Shown: piece after piece, positions 50,791 through 60,699 of the stretch
How the letters are laid out: every line of letters starts with the position of its first letter
Numbering within the stretch: position 1 is the first letter of the stretch
Source: Zhenhengia yiwuensis
GTDB taxonomy: Bacteria > Bacillota > Clostridia > Lachnospirales > Cellulosilyticaceae
Assembly: GCF_014384995.1 (NCBI RefSeq)
Contig: NZ_JACRSY010000008.1
Location: 62,001-126,000, forward strand
Direction of reading: 5' to 3'
Length of the DNA stretch: 64,000 bases
Notes under the pieces: generated by a model
What the model was told of the DNA's origin: nothing
What the model saw: only the letters and a program-made list of their open reading frames with translations
Database searches by the model: none
Position numbers and translations under genes: made by a program

Positions 50791-51630
50791 TTATTTTAAT
50801 AATGGCTCAATGTTAATCATATCTCTATGAATATTCATACATCCAATAGTCTGGTCAAGTGTTTTGGCTTCTTTACCAAATTCGCCATGTTCATCACTTC
50901 CCGTCGTAATGAGCATATTATATTTCTTACAGAAATCTACACATGTTTGGGTCATCCTTTCACTGTGTGTAGGATAGTAGCATTCAATACCGGTTAACCC
51001 TTTACTTCTTAAATCTTCAAGAACTGCAATAAGTTCTCCTTCATTTAACTCTTTAAAGTAAGACATAGGATGAGCAAGTACACTATAGCCCCCTGCTTCC
51101 TTAATATTTTTACAGAGCTCCTCAATAGCTGGGAAGTGGTACTCTGGGAAGTCACATCCATACTCTCTATAAAATCTAAAGCCTTCAAAGAGCTTAGTCG
51201 TAAGGCCTCTTTCTAACAAATAATGAAGGCCTTTCCATCCACCTTTTCTACGATCATATTCATAAGCATTAAAATCTTCTAAACTCACACGCTCATCTAT
51301 TTTTGAAAGGTTTACAATTAAATCGTCACTCATACGTTGCATTTCACGATCAGCTAAGTCAATAAGCTCAAATAACTTAGTATGATCTTCAAAACCATAA
51401 GCAAGTAAATGAAGTACTTTATCCTTATAAGCTGCATTAATTTCTACACCACGGATTGGAATAATCCCTTCTTTGGCCGCTGCTTTTTGAAGTTCCTCCC
51501 AGGATTCTAATTTATTATGATCTGTAATAGCTAAAATGCCTACTTCTCTCGTTTTTGCTTTTTGTACAATTTCTTCTGGCGACATCGTTCCATCTGAAAA
51601 GTACGTGTGCATATGCATATCTACTTTCAT
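50791..51630 (-). CDS. PHP-domain metal-dependent phosphoesterase (TrpH/YciV-like)
   Basis: 279 aa. The PHP motifs are DMHMHTYFSDG at residue 4-14, AITDHN, GVEINA, the histidine in VLAHPMSY and TGSDEHG near the end, together forming a three-metal site. Relatives hydrolyse 3',5'-nucleoside bisphosphates or RNA 5' ends. An own gene with GAGGCAGC before the ATG. Upstream are the tRNA-fMet promoter and a 100-base AT-rich stretch. Confidence 0.9.
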   Translation of the reverse strand: MKVDMHMHTYFSDGTMSPEEIVQKAKTREVGILAITDHNKLESWEELQKAAAKEGIIPIRGVEINAAYKDKVLHLLAYGFEDHTKLFELIDLADREMQRMSDDLIVNLSKIDERVSLEDFNAYEYDRRKGGWKGLHYLLERGLTTKLFEGFRFYREYGCDFPEYHFPAIEELCKNIKEAGGYSVLAHPMSYFKELNEGELIAVLEDLRSKGLTGIECYYPTHSERMTQTCVDFCKKYNMLITTGSDEHGEFGKEAKTLDQTIGCMNIHRDMINIEPLLK

Positions 51631-51734
51631 GCTGCCTCTTCTCCTTTTGTCCTATGCTTTTTTATTCATTATAGCAAAAAATTTCATTTTTGACTAAATG
51701 AATACTTTTGGTAGAAATTTACATCCCATTTGTC

Positions 51735-51763
51735 TTGACTTTTATATTATTTTCTATTATATT
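51735..51763 (+). promoter_or_regulatory. Promoter of the initiator tRNA gene
   Basis: TTGACT (51735-51740), 17 bases, TATATT (51758-51763), 23 bases before the tRNA. Confidence 0.85.
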
Positions 51764-51786
51764 AAATATATAGTTATTTCAAATGT

Positions 51787-51859
<73 letters not shown>

Positions 51860-51863
51860 TGTT

Positions 51864-51899
51864 AAAAGCCTAGTTCCTTTGGAACTAGGCTTTTTCTGT
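51864..51899 (+). terminator. Terminator of the initiator tRNA gene
   Basis: Perfect 14-bp stem (51864-51877 with 51881-51894) followed by T-rich sequence. It overlaps the 3' end of the convergent membrane-protein gene. Confidence 0.9.
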
Positions 51900-52910
51900 T
51901 AGATTTGTATTTTCTGTATTCCCCTTTTGCCATAATGTAAAGCACATACCTACACATACTGTAAGATAAAAGGTGACAAGCCTCCATACTAGTACAGAAA
52001 TATTAAGCAAATTAGCTGGGAAAAAGAGTTTAAAAAAGGTGAAGAAACTTAACTCAGCTCCACCTGCTGCCCCTGGTAGTGGCACAAAACTCGAAATCAT
52101 AAGCACAAATGCCTGAGCTGCAATCATAGAGAATGCTGAAGCATTTAATCCAAATGCCCTTAATATAAAATAAGGCACCAGAAAATATACTGTAAGTTGT
52201 AATGTAGAAAGCACTACTGTATAGAGGATCATTTTTTTATGGCTCTTCATCCACTCAAAACTTTTATAAAAGCTATCAAACTCTCGTAGTACATAGTGCT
52301 TCTTCCTAGCTCCATCTTTAATAAGCTTCATTTTTTCTAGCTTATTGATGATCTTAAATACAACCTGCATGGTAAAGCGTTTAAAGCACCCAATAGAAAG
52401 CAGTGCAATAACGACTACTGTATTAACTAAAAAGCCAAACAGCACCATATACGTAAAACCACTTACTTTAGCTGAAAATTCACCAAGCTTCATACATAAC
52501 ACGACTAATGAATAAAGAGTTAATACGACTTGATAAATAATAAATTTAGTAAGCAAGCAGCTACTTGCTATGCCAAAGGGGACACCTGTCTTCACCATAT
52601 GTAAAGCCTGCATAGGCTGTCCCCCACTTGAAAAAGGCGTAATACAATTAAAGAACTGTCCAATCATAGTAGTCTGTAAACTACTTTGAAATTTCTGCCT
52701 TGGATGAAATTTCTTCGTAATAAAGTGTAAGGTAAGCGTTTCTAAAAGCCAGTATCCCACCATAAGTAGGATAACTCCTGTTATCCATAGAAAATCTAGT
52801 TTATGAATAAGGCTCACTATATTTTGTGCTTCTGTCAAGCCTACATAACCTATAATGCCAATAAGTGCTACAAAAATAATGATTAAATTCAGCTTCTTAA
52901 CCTTCATCAT
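51885..52910 (-). CDS. Lysylphosphatidylglycerol-synthase-type membrane (flippase-like) protein, UPF0104
   Basis: 341 aa with about eight membrane segments; the N-terminal part and the conserved region FNCITPFSSGGQPMQALHM, then FVPLPGAAGGAELSFFTFF, mark the membrane domain shared with MprF. It lacks the MprF synthase domain. Such proteins are thought to move glycolipids or lipid-linked sugars across the membrane. The gene overlaps the glycosyltransferase gene by ATGA. Confidence 0.88.
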   Translation of the reverse strand: MMKVKKLNLIIIFVALIGIIGYVGLTEAQNIVSLIHKLDFLWITGVILLMVGYWLLETLTLHFITKKFHPRQKFQSSLQTTMIGQFFNCITPFSSGGQPMQALHMVKTGVPFGIASSCLLTKFIIYQVVLTLYSLVVLCMKLGEFSAKVSGFTYMVLFGFLVNTVVVIALLSIGCFKRFTMQVVFKIINKLEKMKLIKDGARKKHYVLREFDSFYKSFEWMKSHKKMILYTVVLSTLQLTVYFLVPYFILRAFGLNASAFSMIAAQAFVLMISSFVPLPGAAGGAELSFFTFFKLFFPANLLNISVLVWRLVTFYLTVCVGMCFTLWQKGNTENTNLTEKA

Positions 52911-53977
52911 CCTCCAAACCTATTTAATAATGCTTTAAGTTTAAAAGGTTTTGCTTTAGGTGCAATCTCCGTATAGAAAGCATCCCACATCTGACTCACA
53001 TGGTCTCTATGATAGAATAAATGCCCCTCCCATGCTTTATCTACTGCCATCTTATAGAAAGTTTCATCTGATGCAAGTCTTTCTAATAAAACCTTAAACT
53101 CTTCTACATTATTTCCCTTTATATAAAAATCAAATAAAATATTTTTATAAATATCAATATCACGTAATAATATAGGTGTTCTGCAGTTCATAGCTTCTAA
53201 AATGGTCATCGGAAATAATTCTTCAAAAGAAGGTAAAAACATAACATCTCCTAAATTATAAATTTCATTCATAAGCTCCCTATCCATAATACCTAGGAAT
53301 TTTAAATTAGGAGGTGGGTTATCTACTACTTCTTTAATCTCTTTATATCCATCTGTCATCTTACCAAAAGAAAATCCTCCTGCCCATACAAACTGCATAT
53401 GTGGCATTTGTCTTGCAATTTCTATGAAATCAAAAATACCTTTTCTTGTCTGTAGTTGTCCTGCACACAGTACAGTAAACTTGTCTTTATCAAGGCCATA
53501 TTTCTCCCTTAAATGCTGTTTATTTTCCTCTTCTATAGGAAAAAACTGTGTATCGCTTACATAGTTTGGTATATAAGTTACTTTATCTGTGTCTACTCCA
53601 TAAGCACCTAATCTTTCAATGAAATAAGGGTTGACCGTTACGAGGTAATCCATACTTTTATAAAACCAGATTAGATACTTATAAAATACTTTTTTGCAGA
53701 TTTTAGGTAATTGTAGACTCGTATCTACCGTCTCTGGTAAGAAATGAACATATCCAACTGTTACACCATTCCTTTTTGCAAAAGGTATGGATAAAAAATA
53801 ACGTAAATTAACGGTATGATAGTGTGTAATATCTGCGTCAGGCCATTTATTTTCAACTACAATAAATTTTTCATTTAGTTCTTCCTTTACTAAACTTACT
53901 TGCTCTTCATATGCTGATAGGACACCCTGTCCTTTTACTTTTGCTGCCTGTGAGAGCATATTAATTTTATAGATCAT
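52907..53977 (-). CDS. GT4-family glycosyltransferase
   Basis: 356 aa from the ATG at 53977, with GGGGG six bases before it; an earlier in-frame ATG has no site. GT-B fold: N-terminal MIYKINMLSQAAKVKGQGV, linker near YVSDTQFFP, C-terminal domain with VLCAGQLQTRKGIFDFIEIA and LPSFEELFPMTILEAMNCRTPIL, where the E-x7-E donor motif lies. This resembles diacylglycerol glucosyl/galactosyltransferases that make glycolipids such as lipoteichoic-acid anchors. Coupled to the flippase-like gene. Confidence 0.88.
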   Translation of the reverse strand: MIYKINMLSQAAKVKGQGVLSAYEEQVSLVKEELNEKFIVVENKWPDADITHYHTVNLRYFLSIPFAKRNGVTVGYVHFLPETVDTSLQLPKICKKVFYKYLIWFYKSMDYLVTVNPYFIERLGAYGVDTDKVTYIPNYVSDTQFFPIEEENKQHLREKYGLDKDKFTVLCAGQLQTRKGIFDFIEIARQMPHMQFVWAGGFSFGKMTDGYKEIKEVVDNPPPNLKFLGIMDRELMNEIYNLGDVMFLPSFEELFPMTILEAMNCRTPILLRDIDIYKNILFDFYIKGNNVEEFKVLLERLASDETFYKMAVDKAWEGHLFYHRDHVSQMWDAFYTEIAPKAKPFKLKALLNRFGG

Positions 53978-54066
53978 GAAAATCCCCCGTTCGTTATTTT
54001 GCCAGTTCATTATCTTTCATTAGCTATAGCATACCTCTCATTTATTAAGATTACTAGCACAATTTA

Positions 54067-55410
54067 TTAAGATTTGTTAATGTTTAAAATGCTCCTTCGT
54101 CTCCTATAAATTCTATAGCCTACAACGTCAGCTAACGCCCAACCTATTGGAACTGCCCACCATACGCCTACAAGACCAATCTTAGGCATAGCTACTAATA
54201 GATAAGCAAGTATTACCCTTGTCCCTAATGAAATAATTGTTAAAATGATCGAAATTTTAACCGTACCTAATCCTCTATATACTCCATAAAACATAAAGAG
54301 GAAACCTATCAGTACATAGAATGGTGCTATAACTCTTAAATAGCCTATGCCTATTGCAAGTACTTCGTACTCCTTAGGGTTTATAAAAATCAGCATGAGC
54401 TCTTTTGCAAAAAGAACTACCAATACTGAGATGATAAAACAGAATATGCAGATTAACTTTACTGTACACCTAATCCCTTCATGAATACGTCCTTCTTCCT
54501 TAGCTCCTTTGTTCTGAGCTACATAAGTGGAAAAGGCATTACCAAAGTCTTGCACAGGCATATAGGCAAATCCATCTATTTTGACTGCTGCTCCAAATGC
54601 TGCCATAGCTACTGTTCCAAAAGAGTTGACTAAACCTTGTACGAGTAGTATGCCAAAGTTCATAATAGACTGTTGAATTGAAGTTAGTATGGAGTACCTA
54701 GCAATTATGCCAAATAAAGTTCTATCAAATACCATATCCTGCTTAGTCATATGTAAAATTGAAAGTTTTTTGATTGAATAAAGTATGCACAGAACAGCCG
54801 CTACGCCTTGTGCAATGAGTGTAGCAATAGCTACACCTTTAACCCCCATATCACATACTAAAACAAAGGTTAAATCTAAAACGATATTAAGAATTGCTGC
54901 TAAGATTAAAAAATACAAAGGGGTTTTGGAATCTCCTAATGCCCTTAACAAGCTAGAAATTGCATTATATAAAAACGTAAAAATTAATCCAATAAAAATA
55001 ATTTGCAAATAAATCTTAGTATCACTATAGAGCTCTGGTGGAATATTCATAAATCGAATAATACTCTCTATCCCTATTAGAGTGCCAGCCATCATACAGA
55101 CTGTTACGCCTAATGTAAATATAAAGCTGGTTGTAATGGCCCTTTTAAGCTTTTCTAATTCTCCTGCCCCAAATAACTGTGAGAAAAGAACAGATGCCCC
55201 CATACATAACCCAATAATCACCGACGTCACAAATACCATAACCGTGTAAGCTGAACTTACAGCAGCCAAAGCATTCTTGCCTATAAATTGTCCTACTACA
55301 ATGGAATCTACCAAATTATAGAGTTGCTGAAACAGGTTACCTACTATCATAGGTATGGCAAACGTTATAATAAGCTTAAGTGGAGAGCCTACGGTAAAAT
55401 CCTTTGTCAT
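54067..55410 (-). CDS. MATE-family multidrug efflux transporter
   Basis: 447 aa, twelve membrane segments. First-half signature IVGNLFQQLYNLVDSIVVGQFIGKNALAAV and the central FGAAVKIDGFAYMPVQDFGNAFSTYVAQNKGA are diagnostic. It is a proton- or sodium-driven antiporter for cationic compounds. Begins two bases after the 3' end of a small CxxC gene, with GAGGAGG as ribosome site. Confidence 0.95.
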   Translation of the reverse strand: MTKDFTVGSPLKLIITFAIPMIVGNLFQQLYNLVDSIVVGQFIGKNALAAVSSAYTVMVFVTSVIIGLCMGASVLFSQLFGAGELEKLKRAITTSFIFTLGVTVCMMAGTLIGIESIIRFMNIPPELYSDTKIYLQIIFIGLIFTFLYNAISSLLRALGDSKTPLYFLILAAILNIVLDLTFVLVCDMGVKGVAIATLIAQGVAAVLCILYSIKKLSILHMTKQDMVFDRTLFGIIARYSILTSIQQSIMNFGILLVQGLVNSFGTVAMAAFGAAVKIDGFAYMPVQDFGNAFSTYVAQNKGAKEEGRIHEGIRCTVKLICIFCFIISVLVVLFAKELMLIFINPKEYEVLAIGIGYLRVIAPFYVLIGFLFMFYGVYRGLGTVKISIILTIISLGTRVILAYLLVAMPKIGLVGVWWAVPIGWALADVVGYRIYRRRRSILNINKS

Positions 55411-55411
55411 A

Positions 55412-55570
55412 TTATAACCTCCTCCTCACTGAAATATCACATCTACTGCATACTTCTCCATTATCTTGTGTAAAACCATCTTTTTTATTAAGTACTCTAC
55501 CAATAATTTGCCCCTTCTTCTCACCTACAAATGTTTCGTCTCCCTTTTTTACCTGTCTAAAGTGTATCAT
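55412..55570 (-). CDS. Small CxxC protein (52 aa) coupled to the MATE gene
   Basis: ATG at 55570 with AAGGAG eight bases upstream and TAA at 55412. The product has 52 residues, strongly charged, with a short beta-rich start (MIHFRQVKKGDETFVGEKKG) and a C-terminal CSRC. Its stop lies within the ribosome site of the MATE gene, showing coupling. One CxxC could bind metal with a partner or act in redox sensing. I recognise no family. The region 55571-55838 otherwise holds only promoters. Confidence 0.72.
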   Translation of the reverse strand: MIHFRQVKKGDETFVGEKKGQIIGRVLNKKDGFTQDNGEVCSRCDISVRRRL

Positions 55571-55838
55571 CTAGTGTACTCCTTCTTATCTATTAATTTT
55601 ATTAAATATATAAATACTAATTTATATTATAGTATAATTTAATTTAAATTGTATCTTTTTTATACAATTATAGATTACTTCTATCCTTAAAATTCACTAT
55701 TCCACATATTGAATGCATACGCTATCCTTTATACCCTATGCACGGTTATCTATTTCATAAATAACTTCCTCTTTTGAATAAATCCCCTTTTTTTTATAAT
55801 ATAATAGATATAAATGAATTTTAGATAGGAGTCTTATT

Positions 55839-56514
55839 ATGCTTACACCTACTGATATCGATTTTCTCACACGTAGCCTAACTTTCTGGGATAACCTTAA
55901 ACCTATAGAACAACAACTTATTTTAGATTACACTATGCCGCTTACCTATAAGCAAGGCACTACTATTCATGGCGGAAATAGGGACTGTATTGGTGTACTA
56001 CTAGTCAAAAGTGGCACACTTAGAACTTACCTCCTTTCAGATGAGGGTAAAGAAGTCACACTTTATCGCCTTTCTTCTGGAGATATCTGTATTCTTTCAG
56101 CATCATGCTTGCTAAAAAATATTACTTTTGATGTACATATTGACGCTGAAGTAGATACCCAAATTTTACTTATTGACTCTTCTATTTTTGCTAGACTTAC
56201 AAGTCAAAATATTTATGTAGAAAACTTCTCTTATAAAGTAGCTGCTGAAAAATTTTCTGATGTCATTTGGGCTATGGAGCAAATTCTCTTTATGAGCTTT
56301 GATAAACGCCTTGCTATTTTCCTTATTGACGAAGCTACTAAAAATAATTCTAATACTATATACCTTTACCCATGAACAGATTGCCAAATACATGGGGAGT
56401 GCTAGAGAGGTAGTCTCACGCATGCTTAAATATTTTGCTAACGAGGGCTGGGTACAGCTTTCCAGAGGCTCTATTACCCTTATGAACAAAAAGTGCCTAC
56501 GTGCTCTTATGTAA
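55839..56514 (+). pseudogene. Crp/Fnr-family regulator, frameshifted
   Basis: Frame 1 covers the cyclic-nucleotide-type effector domain (LTYKQGTTIHGGNRDCIGVLLVKSGTLRTYLLSDEGKEVTLYRL...) and the dimer helix, ending YLYP at 56375. The DNA-binding part TFTHEQIAKYMGSAREVVSRMLKYFANEGWVQLSRGSITL continues in another frame to 56514. Removing one base near T56361 restores an unbroken gene of about 224 aa. It is a single-base insertion, so either a recent mutation or a sequence error. The divergent region has TTGAAT and TATAAT boxes. Confidence 0.85.
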
Positions 56515-56540
56515 GGAACTTTTAACCTACAGTATCCCTA

Positions 56541-56578
56541 AAAAAAGAAGGTGCCTTAACCTGGCACCTTCTTTTTTA
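56541..56578. terminator. Bidirectional terminator between the Crp/Fnr and SufS-like genes
   Basis: Perfect 15-bp stem (56541-56555 with 56563-56577) with A and T runs at the two ends. Confidence 0.9.
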
Positions 56579-56581
56579 ATT

Positions 56582-57862
56582 TTAATGATGATAAATCAAA
56601 CATCTTAAAGAATGAATGAAATCCTTTGCTTCTCCCATGGTATTGTAAAGTCCTAAACTAATACGTACCATCCCAATATCTTCTCCATTATGCGTATGCT
56701 CACTAATCTGCCTTTGCTCTTCATTAATCCCTAACATTCTATCTACATAAGGATGGGCACAGAACTTACCATATCTTGTAGCTATACCAAACTGACTAGC
56801 AAGTTTAAAAGCTACTTCTTCGAAATGTATCCCTCTTACATTAAATACAATAACACCTAACCGATTTACAGAGTAATCTACATCTCCATAAAGTATGACT
56901 TCTGGTATTTTGCTAAGTTCCTTAAGAAGATAATTTTTTATTCTTGTTTCATGCTCTTCAATTTCATCAAATCCTATTTTCTTAAGTACCTGCATAGATG
57001 CTACTAATGCCATCACCCCTAAGTAGTTTTGCGTACCTGCTTCATGCAGATAAGGTGACTCTGACCAAATCACATCATTATCAAGCACCACATCTACCGC
57101 TCCGCCACCCCGCAAAAAGGGATGTAGATTATTAAGGTAACTTGTAAGACCAACAATAGCTCCAGCTCCATAAGGCGCATACATCTTATGTCCTGAAAAA
57201 ACTAAAAAATCAATTTGTTCTGCTTCACATCGTCCTGCCATATTAATAGCTCTGTGGGCAACAAGCTGTGCCGCATCTACAATTAATTTAGCATCATATC
57301 TGTGTACAATTCTGGCTATCTCATGGATAGGGTTAATATAACCTGTCACATTCGATGCACCTGTTACTGTTACAAATTTAATAGAAGGATTTTGTGCCAG
57401 ATGATTTTCTATCTCTTTAAGACTTATTCTACCAGACTTATCTACTTCTACATATTCTACATGAGCTGTATGCCTCCAAGGCAAGTCATTGGCATGATGC
57501 TCCATACGCGTTGTAAGTACAGTACAATCTTTATATTCAAACAGAACATTAGCTAATAAATTTAACCCTTCTGTTGTATTTTTTACATATATAACTGAAT
57601 AATCATTTCGTCCTAACAAATTAAAAAAATCTAATACACTTTCTCTAGATGCTTCAAATTGTTCTGTACATTTATCGCCCTTCTGACCAGCTCCTCTTGC
57701 AATAGGGCCATAACTTAATGCATTCTTTCTAACCATTTCATTTACCCATTTAAGTGGAGGTGTTGTCGCACCGTTATCAAAATTAATTGGTATAATATTT
57801 CTCCGACCTCCAAGCTTTACAGGTATTTCTATTCCATCAAACAAATGGCGATAATTCATCAT
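56582..57862 (-). CDS. Class V PLP-dependent enzyme, cysteine desulfurase/SufS-like
   Basis: 426 aa. NFDNGATTP at the N-terminus, TRMEHHANDLPWR, VDAAQLVAHRAIN and the PLP lysine in FSGHKMYAPYGAG (about residue 240) define the class V fold. A loop with RYGKFCAHPYVDRMLG holds a cysteine where SufS has its catalytic one. It would remove sulfur from cysteine, or act on a related substrate. The gene is not next to suf genes; the convergent neighbour is the Crp/Fnr remnant. Two adjacent ATG codons make the exact start open by one residue. Confidence 0.85.
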   Translation of the reverse strand: MMNYRHLFDGIEIPVKLGGRRNIIPINFDNGATTPPLKWVNEMVRKNALSYGPIARGAGQKGDKCTEQFEASRESVLDFFNLLGRNDYSVIYVKNTTEGLNLLANVLFEYKDCTVLTTRMEHHANDLPWRHTAHVEYVEVDKSGRISLKEIENHLAQNPSIKFVTVTGASNVTGYINPIHEIARIVHRYDAKLIVDAAQLVAHRAINMAGRCEAEQIDFLVFSGHKMYAPYGAGAIVGLTSYLNNLHPFLRGGGAVDVVLDNDVIWSESPYLHEAGTQNYLGVMALVASMQVLKKIGFDEIEEHETRIKNYLLKELSKIPEVILYGDVDYSVNRLGVIVFNVRGIHFEEVAFKLASQFGIATRYGKFCAHPYVDRMLGINEEQRQISEHTHNGEDIGMVRISLGLYNTMGEAKDFIHSLRCLIYHH

Positions 57863-58013
57863 TCCACCCCCTCTCGTACATTATATGCACAGCGCTGTTA
57901 AGTTGCTCGCAATCCATGTCATATTTTGTTACTTTTACAGTTAGCTCACTATTAAAAATCATTTAGATCCATTTTTATTATCTCCAAATCTCATTTCTAT
58001 ATGTTTTTTATAC

Positions 58014-58063
58014 CCTAATAAAAAATAGAGTGAGATTAGTTTATTTATCTAATCTCACTCTAT
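58014..58063 (-). terminator. Terminator of the pheT gene
   Basis: Perfect 15-bp stem (58025-58039 with 58049-58063) followed by ATTTTTTATT on the minus strand. Confidence 0.9.
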
Positions 58064-58076
58064 TCCTATCATTTAT

Positions 58077-60467
58077 CTATTGTTCACGAAGTTTTGCACC
58101 AATAACTGTTTCTAAACCGTTTAAGATTTTTTTCATAGATTTTTGAATTTCATCATCTGTAAGGGTACGATCACTTGCTCTAAACACAAGTTTGTAAGCT
58201 ACTGATTTATGGCCTTCTTCAATTTGTTTACCTTGGTATACGTCAAAGAGTTCACAGCTTTCAAGTAGTTTACCCCCTCTTTGAGTAATAACTTTTTCAA
58301 TATCACCAACAAGTACATCATCTTTTACAAGCATAGCAATGTCTCTTGTTGTAGCTGGGTATTTTGGAAGTGGTACATAACTACGAGCTTTTTCTACATT
58401 TGCAAGAATAAGTGCAAGGTCTAATTCTGCTACGTATAATTTAGCATCTACACTGTAGTTTTTAGCTACTTGTGGATGGATTTCTCCGAAGTAACCACAT
58501 ACTTTACCAGCGATCATAAGATTTGCTGTACGACCTGGGTGCATGAATGGAAGCTCTGTATTTCTCTCTACACTTACTTTTTGAATATGAAGATCTTCCA
58601 CTAAAGCTTCAATAAGTCCTTTAAGTGTATAGAAATCAACTTCTTTACCATACATACCTACAGTAACCTTTTTGATTTCATTTGGAAGCTCTTCGCCCTC
58701 TATTTTTTCAAATACTTTTCCTACTTCATAAAGCATAGCTGTTTCATTTCTACGGTTATAGTTAATAGAAAGTGAATTAAGGATACCATTTAAAGTAGTT
58801 GTACGCATAATGCTGAAGTCTTCCCCTAATGGGTTTGTAATCGTTAACACATTTCTAAGATTACTATCAGCCGGGATACAAAGTTTATCAAATACTTTTG
58901 GACTTTCAAATGAATAAGTTAATGCACCATTTACACCATATCTACTCATAGTAGAACGGATTTGATCAGTTATTTCTTGTTCGAAGTTTTTATGACCAAC
59001 TGTTGGTGTGCCTCTTTCTAAAGTTACTTCAATTTTATCGTATCCATAGAGTCTAGCAACTTCTTCTGCAAGGTCAGCCATCATTGTTACGTCTGGTCTG
59101 AATGTCGGAATTGTTACTGTCTTATTTGTTGTATCTACTTCAAACTCAAGTCTTTCGAAGTATTCTTTCATTTCTTCTTCAGTCACTTGTGTTCCAAGAT
59201 AGTTATTAATCCATGTTAAATCATATGGAATAGTAAGTTTTTCACGTTTTACTGGGTAGACATCAATAATACCTGATACAACTTCACCAGCACCTGTCAT
59301 ATTAATAAGCTGAACTGCACGTTCAATTGCAAGTGTAATGTTGTTTGGATCAAGTCCTTTAACATATTTTTTAGAAGAATCGCTGCTGATTCCAAGTTTT
59401 TTAGATGTTTGGCGTACATTGTAACCATTGAAGTTAGCACATTCGAAAAGAATAGTTGTCGTATCTTCAGTTACTTTTGTATCTTCACCGCCCATTACAC
59501 CAGCGATTGCTACTGGTTTAGCTTCATCTGCAATGACAAGCATACTGCTATCAAGTGTTACCTCATCACCGAATAATGTAGTCATTGTCTCACCATCTTT
59601 AGCATTACGTACGATAACATGGTGTCCTGCAAGTTTATCATAGTCAAATGCATGCATTGGTTGACCAAATTCAAGAAGCATGTAGTTTGTAATGTCTACG
59701 ATATTGTTGACTGGTCTGAGTCCTGCTGACATAAGTCGGTCCTTAAGCCATTTTGGTGATGGGCCAACTTTCACATTTTTAATAACTCTTGCAGCATATC
59801 TTGGGCAAAGTTGTTCATTTTCAATTGTTACTTTTGCCATATCAGCTGCATTGCCATCTACTTCTTCTACCTTAATTTCAGGGAAATTGAAAGGCTTTTT
59901 AAAAGTAGCTGCTGCTTCTCTTGCAATCCCTAAAATACTGAAGCAGTCTGGTCTATTTGAAGTAATCTCATACTCTACAATTGACTCCCCAAGTCCAAAG
60001 TATGGCTTAACATCTGAGCCAAGTTCAATTGGTGTATGGAAAATATATACACCGTCTTCTGGTGCATCATCAAAGTCACTTGCTTCAAAACCAAGTTCTT
60101 CTACAGAACAGAACATTCCTTGTGATTCAACTCCGCGAAGTTTACCTGTTTTGATTTTAAGACCACCAGCAAGTGTAGCTCCATCCAGTGATACTGGAAC
60201 TACATCTCCTGTATTAACATTTGTAGCCGCTGTAACAATTTGAATTGGTGCCTCTGCCCCAATATCTACTTTCATTACACGAAGTTTATCTGCATCTGGG
60301 TGTTTTTCTGTTTCGATAATTTTACCTGCAACAACTTTAGTAATTTCTTTTCCAAGCTCCTCTACAGCTTCAACTTTAGAGCCAGACATTGTCATTGCAT
60401 CTATATAAGTGTTTACATCTACGTCGATGTCTACGTATTGTTTTAACCAAGACATAGGTACGTTCAT
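58077..60467 (-). CDS. pheT: Phenylalanyl-tRNA synthetase beta subunit
   Basis: 796 aa, usual length. N-terminal EMAP/OB-type tRNA-binding domain (VVAGKIIETEKHPDADKLRV), B3/B4 editing region (YEITSNRPDCFSILGIAREAAA), B5 domain, and a C-terminal ferredoxin-like FDX-ACB anticodon domain (YPATTRDIAMLVKDDV...). Together with PheS it forms the alpha2-beta2 enzyme charging tRNA-Phe. It follows pheS on the same strand, after an unusually long gap of 232 bases that shows no gene. Confidence 0.97.
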   Translation of the reverse strand: MNVPMSWLKQYVDIDVDVNTYIDAMTMSGSKVEAVEELGKEITKVVAGKIIETEKHPDADKLRVMKVDIGAEAPIQIVTAATNVNTGDVVPVSLDGATLAGGLKIKTGKLRGVESQGMFCSVEELGFEASDFDDAPEDGVYIFHTPIELGSDVKPYFGLGESIVEYEITSNRPDCFSILGIAREAAATFKKPFNFPEIKVEEVDGNAADMAKVTIENEQLCPRYAARVIKNVKVGPSPKWLKDRLMSAGLRPVNNIVDITNYMLLEFGQPMHAFDYDKLAGHHVIVRNAKDGETMTTLFGDEVTLDSSMLVIADEAKPVAIAGVMGGEDTKVTEDTTTILFECANFNGYNVRQTSKKLGISSDSSKKYVKGLDPNNITLAIERAVQLINMTGAGEVVSGIIDVYPVKREKLTIPYDLTWINNYLGTQVTEEEMKEYFERLEFEVDTTNKTVTIPTFRPDVTMMADLAEEVARLYGYDKIEVTLERGTPTVGHKNFEQEITDQIRSTMSRYGVNGALTYSFESPKVFDKLCIPADSNLRNVLTITNPLGEDFSIMRTTTLNGILNSLSINYNRRNETAMLYEVGKVFEKIEGEELPNEIKKVTVGMYGKEVDFYTLKGLIEALVEDLHIQKVSVERNTELPFMHPGRTANLMIAGKVCGYFGEIHPQVAKNYSVDAKLYVAELDLALILANVEKARSYVPLPKYPATTRDIAMLVKDDVLVGDIEKVITQRGGKLLESCELFDVYQGKQIEEGHKSVAYKLVFRASDRTLTDDEIQKSMKKILNGLETVIGAKLREQ

Positions 60468-60699
60468 ATTTCTACTTCCTTTCCATTATCCATTCTTTTA
60501 ATCATTTCACGCTCTCAAAAAACTTAGCTATAAAGCTCATTATCCGATCTTTTCACTCTGTTTTCATCCAGCCCCAATTTATTATTTATCCCAATCACTA
60601 ACATTTGCTTAGATGCCGCCTTCCCAAACGCCATCCTTATTCACATTACCCCATGCTACCTTTAAGCCCCCACTTATCAGGTAACTCTTTATACACTTC

